From Glossina fuscipes (taxonomy: Eukaryota; Arthropoda; Insecta; Diptera; Glossinidae): a stretch of DNA of 64,000 nt. Position numbers and translations under genes: made by a program. Positions 13,616-26,106 of this stretch are shown one piece after another. The stretch's first letter is position 1; every line of letters begins with the position of its first letter. The stretch is from contig NW_023998422.1 in NCBI RefSeq assembly GCF_014805625.2, positions 8,010,958 to 8,074,957 on the forward strand, written 5' to 3'. Under the pieces are notes generated by a model that saw only the letters and a program-made list of their open reading frames with translations, ran no database searches and was not told where the DNA came from.

Positions 13616-13914
13616 GACGATTCTTAAACTGTCAAACTTTTGCGGATATATCAGTAAGAGCGGGTTGCTATCCCAAACCAAATATGCTCCCTTCTGCTTA
13701 AATTATTGTAATTACCTCTTGTTTTTCCCCTTTTTTCAATTTACTTTTTATTTTTATTATTTATGGGTTTTGTTTTTTTTTTTTACTTTATTTAAATTAA
13801 ATTAAAAAAACATTAAAAGTCTAGAAACCTAAAGAAGATATGATTTATAGTTAAAGGCCTTATAAATGCCTCGTTGTTATGTCTCTGAATTTTTCTCGCA
13901 ATAACGTAACATAA

Positions 13915-13944
13915 AAAGCAAAGCAAAGCAAAGCAAAGCAAACC
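13915..13944 (+). repeat. (AAAGC)n pentanucleotide repeat
   Basis: Five to six AAAGC units just right of the first assembly gap region. Confidence 0.85.
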
Positions 13945-14265
13945 AAAGAAAAAAAACTCATGCAAGTACGAATCAAACAAGTGGCGTTTGTTTGTCTTTT
14001 ATTCTGATGCGGAAACATCGATGCAATATAAACGTCAGTATATGTTGCGGTATATTGTGTGTGTGATTGTCTCTATGTCTCGCTCTTTGTGCAAAATGGT
14101 TAACATTTCGGTTTTATGTTTGTGTTTGTGTTTGGCGTTAAACGTTTGTCATTTTACGCCTTGGTTAACATCAGCAACACCATAAAAACTGTTAGGCTAA
14201 GCATGTGTTAAGCATAAATTCGTATCTAAGTCTATGTGTATGCAAGTGTGTTTGCAGTGTATATG

Positions 14266-14282
14266 TGCGCGCGCGCGCGCGC
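14266..14282 (+). repeat. (GC)n dinucleotide run
   Basis: Eight alternating GC units embedded in TG/AT-rich DNA. This is unusual in such an AT-rich genome and has Z-DNA-forming composition. Confidence 0.85.
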
Positions 14283-14371
14283 TCGCTTATGTTGGTGGTG
14301 GCTTTATTGTGTTAGAAGGTTAAACAGGCTTTTAAAATACTATTTATATATTTATAAAAGAAAAGAGAGAG

Positions 14372-14399
<28 letters not shown>
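14372..14399 (+). repeat. Poly(A) tract
   Basis: Twenty-eight consecutive A following a GA-rich stretch. Confidence 0.9.
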
Positions 14400-14402
<3 letters not shown>

Positions 14403-14485
14403 TTTTTTTTTAGTAACTATTTTTTTTGGTGGTTTTAATCGCACACTTCATTTAGACTTTTTTTCTATTACTTTTGTTTTTAAAA

Positions 14486-14513
14486 TTTTTATTTCATTTT
14501 TATATAGGTAAAG
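14486..14513 (+). promoter_or_regulatory. Weak candidate recursive splice site
   Basis: A T-rich stretch ends TATATAG at 14507 and is followed by GTAAAG. It is an acceptor-donor pair with no exon between, on the same strand as the gene but with a poorer pyrimidine tract and donor than the site at 46625. Confidence 0.2.
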
Positions 14514-15147
14514 CTATTGTAACATATATATATATATAGACCCGGTCTCCGTGGAGGCGTGAAAGGTGCAAGGTTTCAAAAATGTTTATTTAGTAATTTG
14601 TTTTATATCGAAACTTGTTAAGGCCTTAAGTTAATGTTAGCAAAAGTAAAGCGTGTTTTTTTTTTTTTTTATTTCATATTTTTGTTGTTGTGTTACCATT
14701 TACGTTACAATGAATCATTTGATTTATTTTGTTAGTTATTCGGAATTTTTGGTGGTATTATAAAGCAAAAATAAATTTTATATTTAATTTTACAAATATT
14801 TTATTGTGATTTACTTTTCATTTTCATTGATTTTTTCGATGGTCAGTCGAAAATATTATCAGCAACGAGTAAGGACAACCTGGCTTTGTTGTTTCTAATG
14901 TTATTTTTTTTTTTTTGGTGTTGTGAATCACTCAGGTGATGTCTGCTGTTCGTGTAACGCGTTGACGTGCGGAAGGAAACGAGAGAAGAGATAGGGACCT
15001 CGCAGCCTAGTGGGTTACGCTTTATCGACTTCACATTAAAAATCTAACGCGCGAAAATTTTAACCTGCGAACACTGATTTGGTTGTCACGATTCTTATCT
15101 ACTTGGCTGATCATGCGGAGACTATGTAATGCCCAGGAAAAGAATGG

Positions 15148-15440
15148 ACCTGAGTTTTAAAGGAAAAGTATTTTTGCTATTCCTCTCAGAATTTCTCTAC
15201 TTATCCTGGTGAAAGGATTTAGTGTTAGCTTCTTCTTTTATTTTTTCTAGGGAAAGCCATAAGTTTATAAATCTGAGCGCTAACATTGAATATCGAACGG
15301 ACTGAGATTTTAAAAAACGAAGAGTATTTTTGCTATTTCTCTCAGCATACCTCTACTTATCCTGGTGAAAGGGTTTAGTGTTAGCTTCTGCTTTCATTTT
15401 TTGCAGGGAAGGCCATAAGTCCATAAATCTGAGTGCAGAG
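15148..15440 (+). repeat. Tandem duplication, period about 156 bp
   Basis: GTATTTTTGCTATTxCTCTC occurs at 15168 and 15324. It is followed in both by TACTTATCCTGGTGAAAGG and TTTAGTGTTAGCTTCT, then a pyrimidine tract ending TCTAGGG or TGCAGGG, then GCCATAAGT. The 3'-splice-like tract in each unit is probably fortuitous. Confidence 0.8.
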
Positions 15441-16369
15441 CCATGCCCACACAAATTTTTCTTTTCGCGCACCATATTTACTTAGCTAACTAATAATTGT
15501 CTTTCTCCAACAACTGCCAACTGACTGGCAAAGCGGATAAGTCGCGAAACGACACACAGCCAGTAAAGCAGAGAGCGTAGTATTACAAGCTTCTGCTTGT
15601 CATAAATAATTTAGTTTTTCTCTTATAGGATAGAATAGTATTGGATTTTATGAGCTTTCCAAAGCAAAGCGTTCGAGGCTGCTCTTGCTACTGTAATATA
15701 TCCTTGCCTCACAAGTGGTGTAGGGTATAAAAACTAGAAAGTGAAGAAACGCTGAAAGAGTTTTTCTTGGACAGGCGTGATAGCATAAAGAAAGCACATT
15801 CTCATCTTAACGCCAGTGTTTAAAATGACTTGAGTGATTTGTATTGTCCGCCTGAGTAGGCGAAGGATCTGGGCTAACAACTTAATGATCGTGAGTTCAA
15901 ATCTTAAGTGCATACGAGTTTCCAATGACGGACATAGCCTTAGAAGTTTTAAACCTTAGAATTAATTTCTCTGACAAAACTGCTGCTAATAATAGTGATA
16001 GTAATATATCTGATTCAAAAACGTTCTGATAACTCAAAAAAGTTAGGACAAATAAGTAAAATGAAGAACTTGGCAATACAATGTAACATTAGAAAAATGG
16101 ATCAGGCGGCGCAAGTGAATAGGCAATAGATAGGATGAACTTCGTGCTTTGTGATTAATTTTTTTATTTTTTGTCAAAAGACGACTTGTCATAGAGAAGC
16201 CTTGAAGTTTTCTTTTAGGATAACTTGAAGACATCTTTGGTTGTTCTCCAAAAGATTAAAATTGCCTTAAGTGAATAGATTTTCTTGTACAAAGTCGATA
16301 AATACTACTTCAGATGTTTCCAGTTGAGTGGCACTTTCTGCGCTTGAAAACAATGAAACAAAATGGACA

Positions 16370-16490
16370 AACGGACAGACAAGGTTAGATAAAATCCAGA
16401 AGGTTAATTCGGAATCGACCGCTATACTAAAAGGTGAGCTTACCGGAAGTCCTTCTGCCTTCTAGCACAAATAGCGTCGGGCCTTATCGA
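16370..16490 (-). repeat. Dispersed repeat B, copy 2 (partial)
   Basis: In reverse complement it reads CTAGAAGGCAGAAGGACTTC, AAGCTCACCTTTTAGTATAG and GGTCGATTCCGA, followed by TGTCTGTCCGTTTGTCC, matching copy 1 near 9400-9500. A further CTGTC-type stretch in the same orientation lies at 16690-16740, next to a TA run. Confidence 0.5.
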
Positions 16491-17163
16491 AAGGATTCTC
16501 GTGCGTGAAGCGTAAATATCTTTCCAAGTCCATAAAAATAACTAAAAACTTTTTCGTCCTTTTTCTTTCATCTACACCTGATTTATTGAATCATTGGAAA
16601 TGTGGTCCAATGCCAACATGCATGCAAAAACTTTCCATGTTTTTCTACCAAATATGAACTCGATGTTTTCATTTTTCCGGCCAGGAGAGTGCCAACAACA
16701 AACACTACACAAACGGACAAACAAGGCTCAATCAATTCAGAATTTCACGCTGATCAAGTATATATATATATACTTTATAGTTTCGCTGAATCTTCCAAAC
16801 AAAAAAGGAGTATATCCCCATTTTGAAGTGGTGGACACAATTAAGTACAACAAAAATGTGGAAATATTAGGGGAACAAAATCCTGGTAGTGCAAAAAAAT
16901 TTATTTGAAGCAATATTGTCGTCGGTAACAGATGCAGTAGATTCGGTAGTAGGGTCACAGGGAGCCTATTACATATGTGACAAATATGAACGATCGATTG
17001 ACGTATTCATCAGATCGGATAAGAGATGAAAGCACTTTTTATTGGATGAAATCATGCAATGATGGAATAACTCACATAAATAACGATTTCTTGAGAACAT
17101 TGGATATGAAATAGAAAACATTTTTTCTATTTAGCGAGAAAGCGACTTAAGTTCGCTTGCATT

Positions 17164-17164
17164 A

Positions 17165-17201
<37 letters not shown>

Positions 17202-17319
17202 AAGGATCGCTTGTAATGCCTTCCAATTAATATTTTTATGAATTTAGCGAAAGCTATAAGCGATTAATTATAAATTTTCACTTACACATACACACCCACA
17301 CACACACACACACACACAC
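17164..17319 (+). repeat. (TA)n and (AC)n microsatellites
   Basis: A (TA)n run at 17164-17197 and an (AC)n run at 17297-17319, separated by about 100 bases of unique AT-rich sequence. Confidence 0.85.
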
Positions 17320-18146
17320 TTATACATACACAGATGGAAATTTAATTATTCACGCTTCGCGTTTTCAATAATTTACGGTACGTATAATACAGTTTCACTT
17401 TTTCTCTAATAGATTACACAACTTGACTGAATTATGCTGATAAGTAAGTAACTAACTAACTATTGCGTACGTAACGTAGCAAAGAGCAATTGTTCGGTTT
17501 TTCGAGCTAAAAGTATTTTATGCAACAAATTTTACGGCTTCGTTTTACTTTATACTAATTTTTATATGTTTACGCTTGAAAGCGTTTAACAGCGCAATAT
17601 ATGTTTGTGTTGTATGTTGTGTTAGGGGGAAAACACACGTTGGATGGGCAGCTCTTTAAATTGTTTTGTTTTGGTTTGTTTGGTTTGTTTTTGTGCACTT
17701 TGTTTTTTTTTTTATTTTTTTTATTCTCTATTCACATATGCTTATGCACATTAGGTGTGTATGCAATCATTCAACTAATGATGCAACATATGTTTATGTT
17801 TGCGCACAAACGCAAACACCCAAACATATACATATAATATGTACAATGAATGGTTCAATGGTATGATTTTTACATTTATTTATTTATTTTTTTCTTTTTT
17901 GCTTATGATGCGGTATAAGAATTGGTTCAGCCCTTCGTTCTTTTAAGATGTGCTTTGATTCTGTTAAATTTCAATATATTAAGTCAATGGTCGGCTTTAA
18001 ACTCTTTGAGCTAAAGCGATTAATAATCTAAAGATTAAAAAAGGAAGGAAAGCAACAAAAAAAAAAAAAATCGATGGTTAAACCTACAGTCACGACCGCG
18101 AACACATGTGTTTTTCTTCATTATTGTCATTTCCAAGCCTGGCTAT

Positions 18147-18199
18147 CCACCACCATCACTACCACCACCATCACCATCACCATCACCACCACCATCACA
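18147..18199 (+). repeat. (CAC/CAT)n trinucleotide repeat
   Basis: Runs of CAC and CAT give a poly-His frame in the + strand. The flanks are not coding-like, so this is a microsatellite. Confidence 0.85.
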
Positions 18200-20640
18200 A
18201 TAACAAACAGCATCATATCCATACCATTAATACTAACGATTTGAACAGGTTTTATGTAATGGTAACACCTTTACACACTTTGCATTGCATTGGCAGAATC
18301 TATGCTCTTTGGTTTCTTTAAGGTTTTTGTGCATAAAACACAAAAATACTTTATAGGCATGCATATGAATAGCGTATAACTACCTTAAGACCGCTCGATG
18401 ACGGTATTAATCCATGTTATGTCTGGGCCTATCATTGCAACTATCAATGTATCTGTCATTGTTTTAGTGATTAGCTTTCTGTTTCCCTTTACGTTTACCT
18501 TTGTTTTTTTTTTGATTATTATTTTTTTTTTCATATATTCTCTTAACGCTTGCTCGCTCCTTTTTTCGTCTCCTCTCGCTGCATCTCGTTCCTATATCAA
18601 TGAGTGTTGTGTTTTCTATTCATAAAATATCTATCAATAGCTATATCGTCTATTTAGACCATAAAGTCGGCACGTTTAATTAAAGTTGACCAGATAAAGG
18701 AAAGGAAAAACGAAAAAATGGGGGAAAAAAAAGAAGCAAGATGCAAGATGCAAAAAAACAACAACATCAATAGCAAAAGAAATATTTCCCTTTTGTGCTT
18801 ATGTGTACGACTAAGTGGTGGCGGTTAAAGACCGGTTATATGCAAAATGATTGGATAGTTATGCATAAAATAATTCTTTTGCATCGATATGTTATGCATG
18901 CAGTTTATATTATATACATCTCTATAGACAAACACATACACAAATAATAAAGATAATAATCTGATCATCTGTCATTGCTATCGGAATGATATCATGAATG
19001 AACGAAATAATGTATCATTTAAACAATTCATTATGAAATATGTTAATATCAAGTTGCGAGAGAGACCTCATGGTCAAAACAAACAAAAAGAAAAACAAAA
19101 AAAAAAAAAGAAAATAGTATAAGAATAAGAATAAGGATAAGGATAAGAAAAGTGAAAAATAGATCTAAACATTTCAATCTAGAATTATTAAAACAATTTC
19201 TTATGCGAGAATTTGTTCGAGCTATCGAAAGAGACGAAATTCTCTACACCTTAGTTACACGGTCCTAATCAATCCAGCAAATGGAGATATTTTCTTAATC
19301 AATATCTCCTCTAGGAATCAATGACCGGATGATTTAGGTGAACATTTTATTCAATGGAAATGGAAATCTATAACTTTCTTATTCATTTTCAACAGGAGAG
19401 AGACGTTCTCCGCAATTAGAAAAGCAAATCGCACCAAAACGGATCTCGGCGAATAATTGCAGAAGCAATCTTCAAGTGGGGAGTTAGTTCAAACCCCTTG
19501 ATAACCCCTTGTCATAATTTTGAAATGTTGCGTTTGAAGCTAAAATGGCTTTCTGGGACCTTCGACCTTTGACATTTGACCTTTATTGCTGTGCTTTGAA
19601 AAGTTTAGCTCTCGAAAGCGAGTTATCTTGAGACAGTAGTGCATGCAAGAAATGCTTACTAACTAACTAATTTATTGCGAGGAGGAGTAGGAAACATAAA
19701 AGTTTTGTCGACTATGGCGACCTATGCTCTCAGATCAGAAATGTAGACTAATGCAGGTGTTTTTAGTTGAGGCAGAGGTAAGGAGAAACAAAAAGCTAGA
19801 CTTAGTTATCCGATGGAAGATGAAACGTTAAATAGGTAAAGAAATATTCGAAGACTAAAGTTGGAACTTGGAAAAGCGGAAAAGTTTTTCCCACGTTATT
19901 GATCAAATTAGCGCAATCCCGTCATTATAATCAAGTGACATATATATGAGAAAGTGAGTTGAAAACATTTCTTCAATTCACAAGCACGTACGAAAGATTC
20001 AACTTAAGCGGCGGCGGTTGCGTTTACGGTTACCGGAAACAAATAAACTTTCTTTGCGAGAAAATCTTACTAAGCCAACCAACGCCTTACAAATTTTCAA
20101 TATTTCTATCTCTTAGACAATTTTCTATTCTACATTGTCTTTCAATTTTCCTCGATAGTATACAGTTTTTTATGAACTTTAACCTTTAGTGTGCACTAGC
20201 AGACAATATTCTTGCTTAACGTGTAGAAAGAGATTTCACTTTCATGCAAAAAAAAAAAGGAAAAAAAATAAATTTATATACGTTTTTGGCTTTTGGCATA
20301 AGTTAATCATTTGTTAGGCTTCTTGTAGCAGTTAAAGAAATCAAGGGGCGGATGAACGACAAACAGCCCTAACGAATCGAATGTGAAAATTTTACCTACC
20401 GTTTCCTTTTTTTTTTTTTTTTTTTGCTTTTATTACAGAAGACAAATATATATAAAGCAGATGCAATTGTCTCTGCCACTGCGTTTTTTTTTTCCCGGGT
20501 TATAAGGATAAGGATGGTTAGTTAGTTAGGTTGCGTTGAAGTAACAACTAGAAGAGTGGAAAGGAGAAGAATGAAACATCAAAAAAGGCAATCAGAGCGC
20601 CACAAATTTTATGTTTATTACACCTTTAGCGAAAAGGAAA

Positions 20641-21025
20641 ACAATAATAATAACAACAACAACAACAACAACAATAACAATATATGTAAAAAAAAAACGC
20701 ATTGTAACGCATGTGTTTGCAAACAAACCACGTTCAGAAAGATAGCCAGGCCAAGGAGGCATACATGCATACATGCATGCATAAGCATAAAGTATAGCTT
20801 AAAGCGATTTAAATGCTTACCTACTTACCTAAGACTCTCACGAGGCCACAACTGTAGTCATATATAGTTGAAGAGTCTTGTTATTATTGTTTGTGTTGTT
20901 GTTGTTGTTGTTATTCTTGTCGTATAGACATGTGGCTGTAATCAAAGTAGCAGCAATCATATGTATGGCATCGATAAAACAAAAAAAAAAAAGAAGAACA
21001 AGAAGAAGCAGAAGAAGGAGAAAAA
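20641..21025 (+). repeat. Cluster of trinucleotide microsatellites
   Basis: CAA/AAT repeats at 20641-20681, GCATACAT units at 20759-20785, TTG at 20890-20915 and AAG-rich repeats at 20991-21025. Long frames here (poly-Asn, poly-Leu, Arg/Lys-rich) come from these repeats. Confidence 0.8.
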
Positions 21026-21205
21026 GAACTCCGACGTTTAAGATGACGGCGGTAAGAATATATATGGCGTGTTAGTAACAACAATAACGTCAAGTTTAAG
21101 GTTAGAGTACGTGCTAGCGATATACAACAACAATAACAAAGAACGTATAAAACATACAGAGCACAGATATTGTATGCGAGTGACTACATATATAAGCGCT
21201 CTTTT

Positions 21206-21245
21206 GGTGGCGTTGGTGGTGTTGGTGGTGTTGGTGTTGGTGGCG
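21206..21245 (+). repeat. (GGTGTT)n-like repeat
   Basis: GGTGGC/GGTGTT units of 6-9 bases, a G-rich patch in AT-rich DNA. Confidence 0.8.
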
Positions 21246-23256
21246 GCTCATCTCATCACACTTCATCATTGCAAATGCATTCACTCTGTGTGCTGTCAGT
21301 TCTCTGTTTTTATTTTGGGCTGCTTTTACAACTTTGCAGTTTTCTCCATATTCGCTAAGGCTCGCACGCGTTTTCTTTTTTTTTCAGTTTTTTTTTTGAA
21401 AATTATAGGTTTACGAATAGTGAGATTCGAGCTTTTCTGCTTATCCATATGTGTGCCTAGGTGTGTGCATGTGTGCATATGCGTATATTTGCGCGGTTTT
21501 TTTTATGTGTTTTCGTGTTCTTGCAAAAACTGCGCTCCCACCATAGAAGCTTAAAAGGTTGTTTTGTTTTAAGGCTTTCCATGGCTACGGCGTACATCAT
21601 GATGATTATGAAAGTGAAGTGACCATTGTGTCAGTCAGCTATTTGATTGGTTTTGGCGCTTTCTTGATTCGCTAACAAACAACAATACAACATCATAACA
21701 CTCCCAACTATTTTGGATTTCCTTTGATAAAGTCACATGAGAACCAACCAATATTTACTAGATGTTAGCTGATGCTGATGATGTCTGAATTCATAAGTCT
21801 ATATGCATTGATGTTTATAGCTACGTTTTATTTACTCTTTGTTGTTGCTCTTTTAATAGTTTAGCACTTTAAGCTACATTGTATGTGCTGGTGTTTTTTG
21901 TTTTTTTTTAACTTTTCTTTTATGATTCTCTTCCTTTTGCTTGCATCTACGGTCACTGGTCCAAATGATTGACTTGATTAGGTAGACGTTTTATTTAGGG
22001 TGTGTATGCGTGCGTAAGTTTGAATATTAGTTAGTTTTCTATACCGTACCACGCTCTCGAGCGTTTACAGTCGATCCTAAACTAACGCGACTCTATTTCA
22101 ATTTTGCATTGTGTTATTTAGAATTAACTAATGCTAACCTTTTCATTATTCGTCCCCAACTTTTCAATTAATTAATGAATCATTTCTTTAAAAAATTATC
22201 TGAAATAATAAATTTTCTTAAATGAATATAAAAAAAAAAGAGTACAAATAATATTAACATTATTATAATCATTATTATCCGTTCTTAGGGCCAGACTTAC
22301 GAGTGTTTAAATCAAAGACAAAAAGGTCAGATTTAGTATTATAAACACGTATCCGTATTATTGTGTAAGGACAAGATGAATCGAAAGATTGCGGCTACGG
22401 TTAGTTACTGTAGGTTGATTGTTTGTTTGTTTGTTTGTTATTTTTAGCCAGTTATTTATATGTTTATAGTACACAAAGCAGAAAAGCATTATTGTAAGCA
22501 ATTTAGCACTTAAGAGTGCGTAAATTGTTCAGTTTAAGTTACAAAATTACTCATGATTTTCTTCTTCAAGTGCAAGAAAAAAATAAAAAAATATAAAAAA
22601 AAATAAAGAACAACAATAACACTAAAGCGAAAACTTTTGCAACAATATATCGAAAGTGAATTTTTTTCTGTTGAAAAGTTAATCATACATACATATATAT
22701 ATATATATATATAGATATATAAAATGAAGTAATCATAGCAAAAACAGCGAGTTTGTGGTTTAAGTCTTTTGTTTTCAGTTTTTCGTTTTCATTTTTTTTT
22801 TTTTTAAATTTTTTTTTATGTTTTATTATAGAAATAAAGTAATTTGTTCTCTGCTGCTTTATATATACAATAATTGTAGAACAAAATGTTGTTTTCATAG
22901 GAAATGAAAAATAACAAAAAAGATTGCTTTTCTTCATTTTGTGGTTTTATAATTGACATTAAATACCGATGTGTAAGAATTTTCAAAAATTTCCTTAGCT
23001 CTAAGGAAAACCAAGATTATTATAATTCGTTTTCTTTATTACGAAATTATCAGTGTAGGAGGTCTCTCTCTTCATCCGTTCATCAAGACAAATTATTTGT
23101 TTATTGGTTTATCTGTTCACCTATAAACCTACAAATTTCCATCTCAAAAGGTAAATGAATCTTTATCAGTTACACCTACATTGGGATAAGCATTTTGAAA
23201 ATCGTTCCTCTTTAGTTTCACTTAGACCTAAGCATTTTTCCATCTTTCCCCTTCCG

Positions 23257-23675
23257 ATGGCTAATATAAGAGGTTCTCGCAGTTTTTTTTTACCACTAGA
23301 TGCCAATATTGATGCCTATGTATAGGGCAACACGCACACGATGATCTCAACTGAACGAGTGCTTGAAAGGTGACATTTCAGCTTACAGTTTTTGTGAAGA
23401 TGGTTTTCAAATTCTTTGTTCATGTGAAAAGTTGGAATCATTTGAAAATGAGTGAAATATCTGAAGAGATACATTAAGTGATGCTTTGCCATTCACTAAA
23501 AAAGTCGATGAAATTTTGCAACTGATAGAGTAAGACGGGCATGCATGCTATCAGGAAATAGTGCAGGCACTAAACATCAACCACATGAGAGTTGGGAATT
23601 ATTTGAAAAGAGTAGGCTACAAAAAGAAACTCAAAGGAAGACTAAAAAACCGCGGAGACCTTTTCTATCACGCAT
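23257..23675 (+). mobile_element. Mariner-family deletion derivative, copy 2 (about 419 bp)
   Basis: The right end (AAAAAACCGCGGAGACC, then a degenerate terminal repeat ending at 23675, flanked by TA) matches copy 1. The left end is diverged but recognisable (TATAAGAGGTTCTCGCAG). The interior reads MSEISEEIH with a stop, then KVDEILQLIE, then the second helix-turn-helix part ALNINHMRVGNYLKRVGYKK. This is followed directly by the same junction to the right TIR as in copy 1. The left TA duplication is no longer visible (CG at 23255-23256). Older than or as old as copy 1, and non-coding. Confidence 0.8.
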
Positions 23676-24482
23676 TACTTACTATTGGTTGAAAAGTATT
23701 TTCGTCACTATTTGATTATGGCTTCTTATTGACTAGTCCATCTCACCGATTAAACCTCCCATGCCGAAGGAATTGGTCCTTATTTCCGTTTCGCTTCATT
23801 TCTTTACGGGTTTTCTATGAAAGCGGTTCATACTCTGTGGCATTCCATGGCATTAGCATTACATTGTAACGAACATTAGAGCATTAGATTAAATTGGGGG
23901 CAATAGTAGGATAGGCAAACCCTGGACGGTGCACCATGTTATTTGTGATCATGGTATTTAACCCTTTGCGATCGGTAAATTTCTCTAATGCTGGAGCATC
24001 AGCTAGCCGGGATAAACTTAGCTTGTTGGAAGTATTTGTTCCTTAACACTGTTAATGTTAAAAAGCATAGGATTTCTTAAAACTGATAAGCGTTTTTTTC
24101 TTACTTTCCATGCCTAAATTACGTAAAGCAAAATGTTTCCGAATCATTAATGACATTTGCCTGAGTGCTTAACGGCAGCGATTTCTACGAAAATTTGCCG
24201 CATCGTTCTCAAAAGGGTTAAAGTGGGAAATGGACAATCACTATTCCTTAACCTTAAACACTTCTCTAGTTGTTTTATATTCTTGGTAAAGAGTTTTGTG
24301 TTCTCATCTATGGCTATCTGTAAACACTTTTTATATAGGGATCGAGAAAAACAAAGGACTTGTATAAGGAGTTAGTTTATTATTCTAATTTAGTTACGAC
24401 TTTTCGGAAATGTTGTAATTTGTATGCTCATACACTAAATAATTAAACATATAATAATGTTGTTATTGACGTGCAAGCACAC

Positions 24483-24502
24483 CCATCCATCCATCCATCC
24501 AT
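24483..24502 (+). repeat. (CATC)n tetranucleotide repeat
   Basis: Five CATC units. Confidence 0.85.
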
Positions 24503-24780
24503 TTACACGCCTGCTTGCATGCCTGCATATCGGTCTGCATCAAGCTGTGAATAAACGAAATCTATTAAAATGCTAAACATTTTAAACCATTTTTTTTTTC
24601 TATCGCATTTGCAATTGTACGGCAAAGCAGTATTTGTTCAACATACAGATCACGCATCAGAGATCGTGTTGTTTGAAGCGATTTCATCATTTGTTTTTTT
24701 TTTTGTTAAACAACACATTGAATTCACTTTCATCAACGACAGCAATAAATTCTCAACTGTAAACCGTGTTATTGTGTAAA

Positions 24781-24781
<1 letters not shown>

Positions 24782-24828
<47 letters not shown>
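24782..24828 (+). repeat. Poly(A) tract of 47 bases
   Basis: The longest uninterrupted A run in the window; another A-run of ten follows at about 24850. It has no upstream retroposon body that I can recognise. The length may be inaccurate in the assembly. Confidence 0.9.
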
Positions 24829-24829
<1 letters not shown>

Positions 24830-25299
24830 GAAAAACACAAAAATTGCCAAAAAAAAAAAACTTGAAAGCAAACCTTGTAGCAAACATGATTGATGTGCGA
24901 ATTTTATTAACTAATTACTGTTACATAATACCTAGAATTAAACAACAATTCTCATTAATAATAAAACTTCTGTATTAATATCAACTCAAGTAAATAAATC
25001 TTGGCATGCAATTTGGGTTCAAGCTTTAAGCTTTAAGGGATGAACATGAAACTCATTTATTTGACTTTCTAAGTTCTACTTATCAAGTCAAGCAGGCATT
25101 CGTCATAACTACTTGTTTATTATTTATATTCTTTAAAATTTGACTCATGAATGCTTCGCTCGAACCATTAATAATCTAGGGAATGCTTAATCTATCAGTT
25201 AGTTTTTTGCTTTTTTGCTTTAGAATATTCTTGACATTAATCGATTTTATATATATACATATATATATATAGGAAATTTTTGTATAACAACTATCATGT

Positions 25300-25503
25300 C
25301 TATAAGTTCTCTTGGTCTGCCCAATTATTGGCACTCGTCAGTGCCAGTTGAAGAGAATTGAAGGCTGTAGAGACTGTTCTATGTGCCATAGCCAAGCCAG
25401 CTAGTTCGGAAGATTTAGGGGGTTTTGCAAATTTTGTCTCACGGACATTCCACGGACGATTACACTCAAAAAAACATGCATGTACTTTATCCTTATATAC
25501 ATA

Positions 25504-25556
<53 letters not shown>

Positions 25557-25680
25557 GAATATGCATGCATATATTCTATAGGCGGGCGGACGAAACCTAC
25601 CTTACCGAACGGGCATAACCTAAGCCCTGGACCGTTCTTCATCCTGCCCTACCTATGGTCCCCTTCGGCCCAATATATAT
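25300..25680 (+). repeat. Dispersed repeat C, copy 1, split by a TA microsatellite
   Basis: The left part has GTGCCATAGCCAAGCCAGCT then AGTTCGGAAGATT, corresponding to GTGCTATAGCTGAGCTTGCT at 29340. The right part (25575-25680) has CCGAACGGGCATAACC and CCTGGACCGTTC, corresponding to CCGAACGGACATTA and CCTGGTCCCTGAG at 29440-29500. About 95 bases of mostly (TA)n sit between. It directly abuts mariner copy 3. Confidence 0.5.
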
Positions 25681-25689
25681 GTAAAGGTA

Positions 25690-26106
25690 AAGTCATATAA
25701 AAAGTCTTTGCGTGTTTTTCTGCGAGTTGGTGTTAACATAGTTGGTGCCTATATATTTTGGGCAAGAGTTACACGATTGTTTCAAACGAGCATGTATTGT
25801 TCGTCTAAAAAGTTATCTTGATTTGAAAATGGATGAAATAACCAAAGAAATACGCTGCGTGATGCTTCTTCGCCAGCAAAAAATTGGGAAACAAGCAAAC
25901 ACCTGTTGAAAAATTTGTACTGCAAGGAAAGGAAGAAGTCAAGAGCGGCTTGCTCGATTTCTTTCCGAAAGTTTAGATATTGTCAGGAATAGAGGAGGCA
26001 CTAACCATTAGTCACTTATAGGATTGGAATCATTTTGAGAAGAGCAGGCTTCAAGAAGGAGCTCAAAACCGCGGAAAAAAACGCAAATATTTTTTATATC
26101 GACCCT
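25690..26106 (+). mobile_element. Mariner-family deletion derivative, copy 3 (about 417 bp)
   Basis: The ends are left ATATAAAAAGTCTTTGCG and right (reverse complement) AGGGTCGATATAAAAAAT, with TA at 25688-25689 and 26107-26108. The interior starts MDEITKEIRCVMLL and then degrades. A short match to the HTH/linker region (LIGLESF, EEQA) precedes GAGCTCAAAACCGCGG, the same deletion junction seen in copies 1 and 2. It sits just right of repeat C. The exact ends are less certain than in copy 1. Confidence 0.7.

Larger units (their letters stand above)
16491..23256. other. Non-coding stretch dominated by microsatellites
   Basis: Apart from the listed repeats I see no gene. A good-looking acceptor (a T run, then TTATTACAG, at about 20438) has no open frame of note behind it. 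Long Phe/Leu-rich frames come from T-rich DNA. Confidence 0.5.

Noticed and set aside
18106..18321. Poly-His frame
   Set aside because: Encoded entirely by a CAC/CAT microsatellite; the flanks have no coding character.
20556..21554. Overlapping poly-Asn, poly-Val/Leu and Arg-rich frames
   Set aside because: They derive from CAA, TTG, AAG and GGT repeats, with frames open on both strands.
24650..24978. Poly-Phe / poly-Lys frames
   Set aside because: Products of a 47-base A tract.
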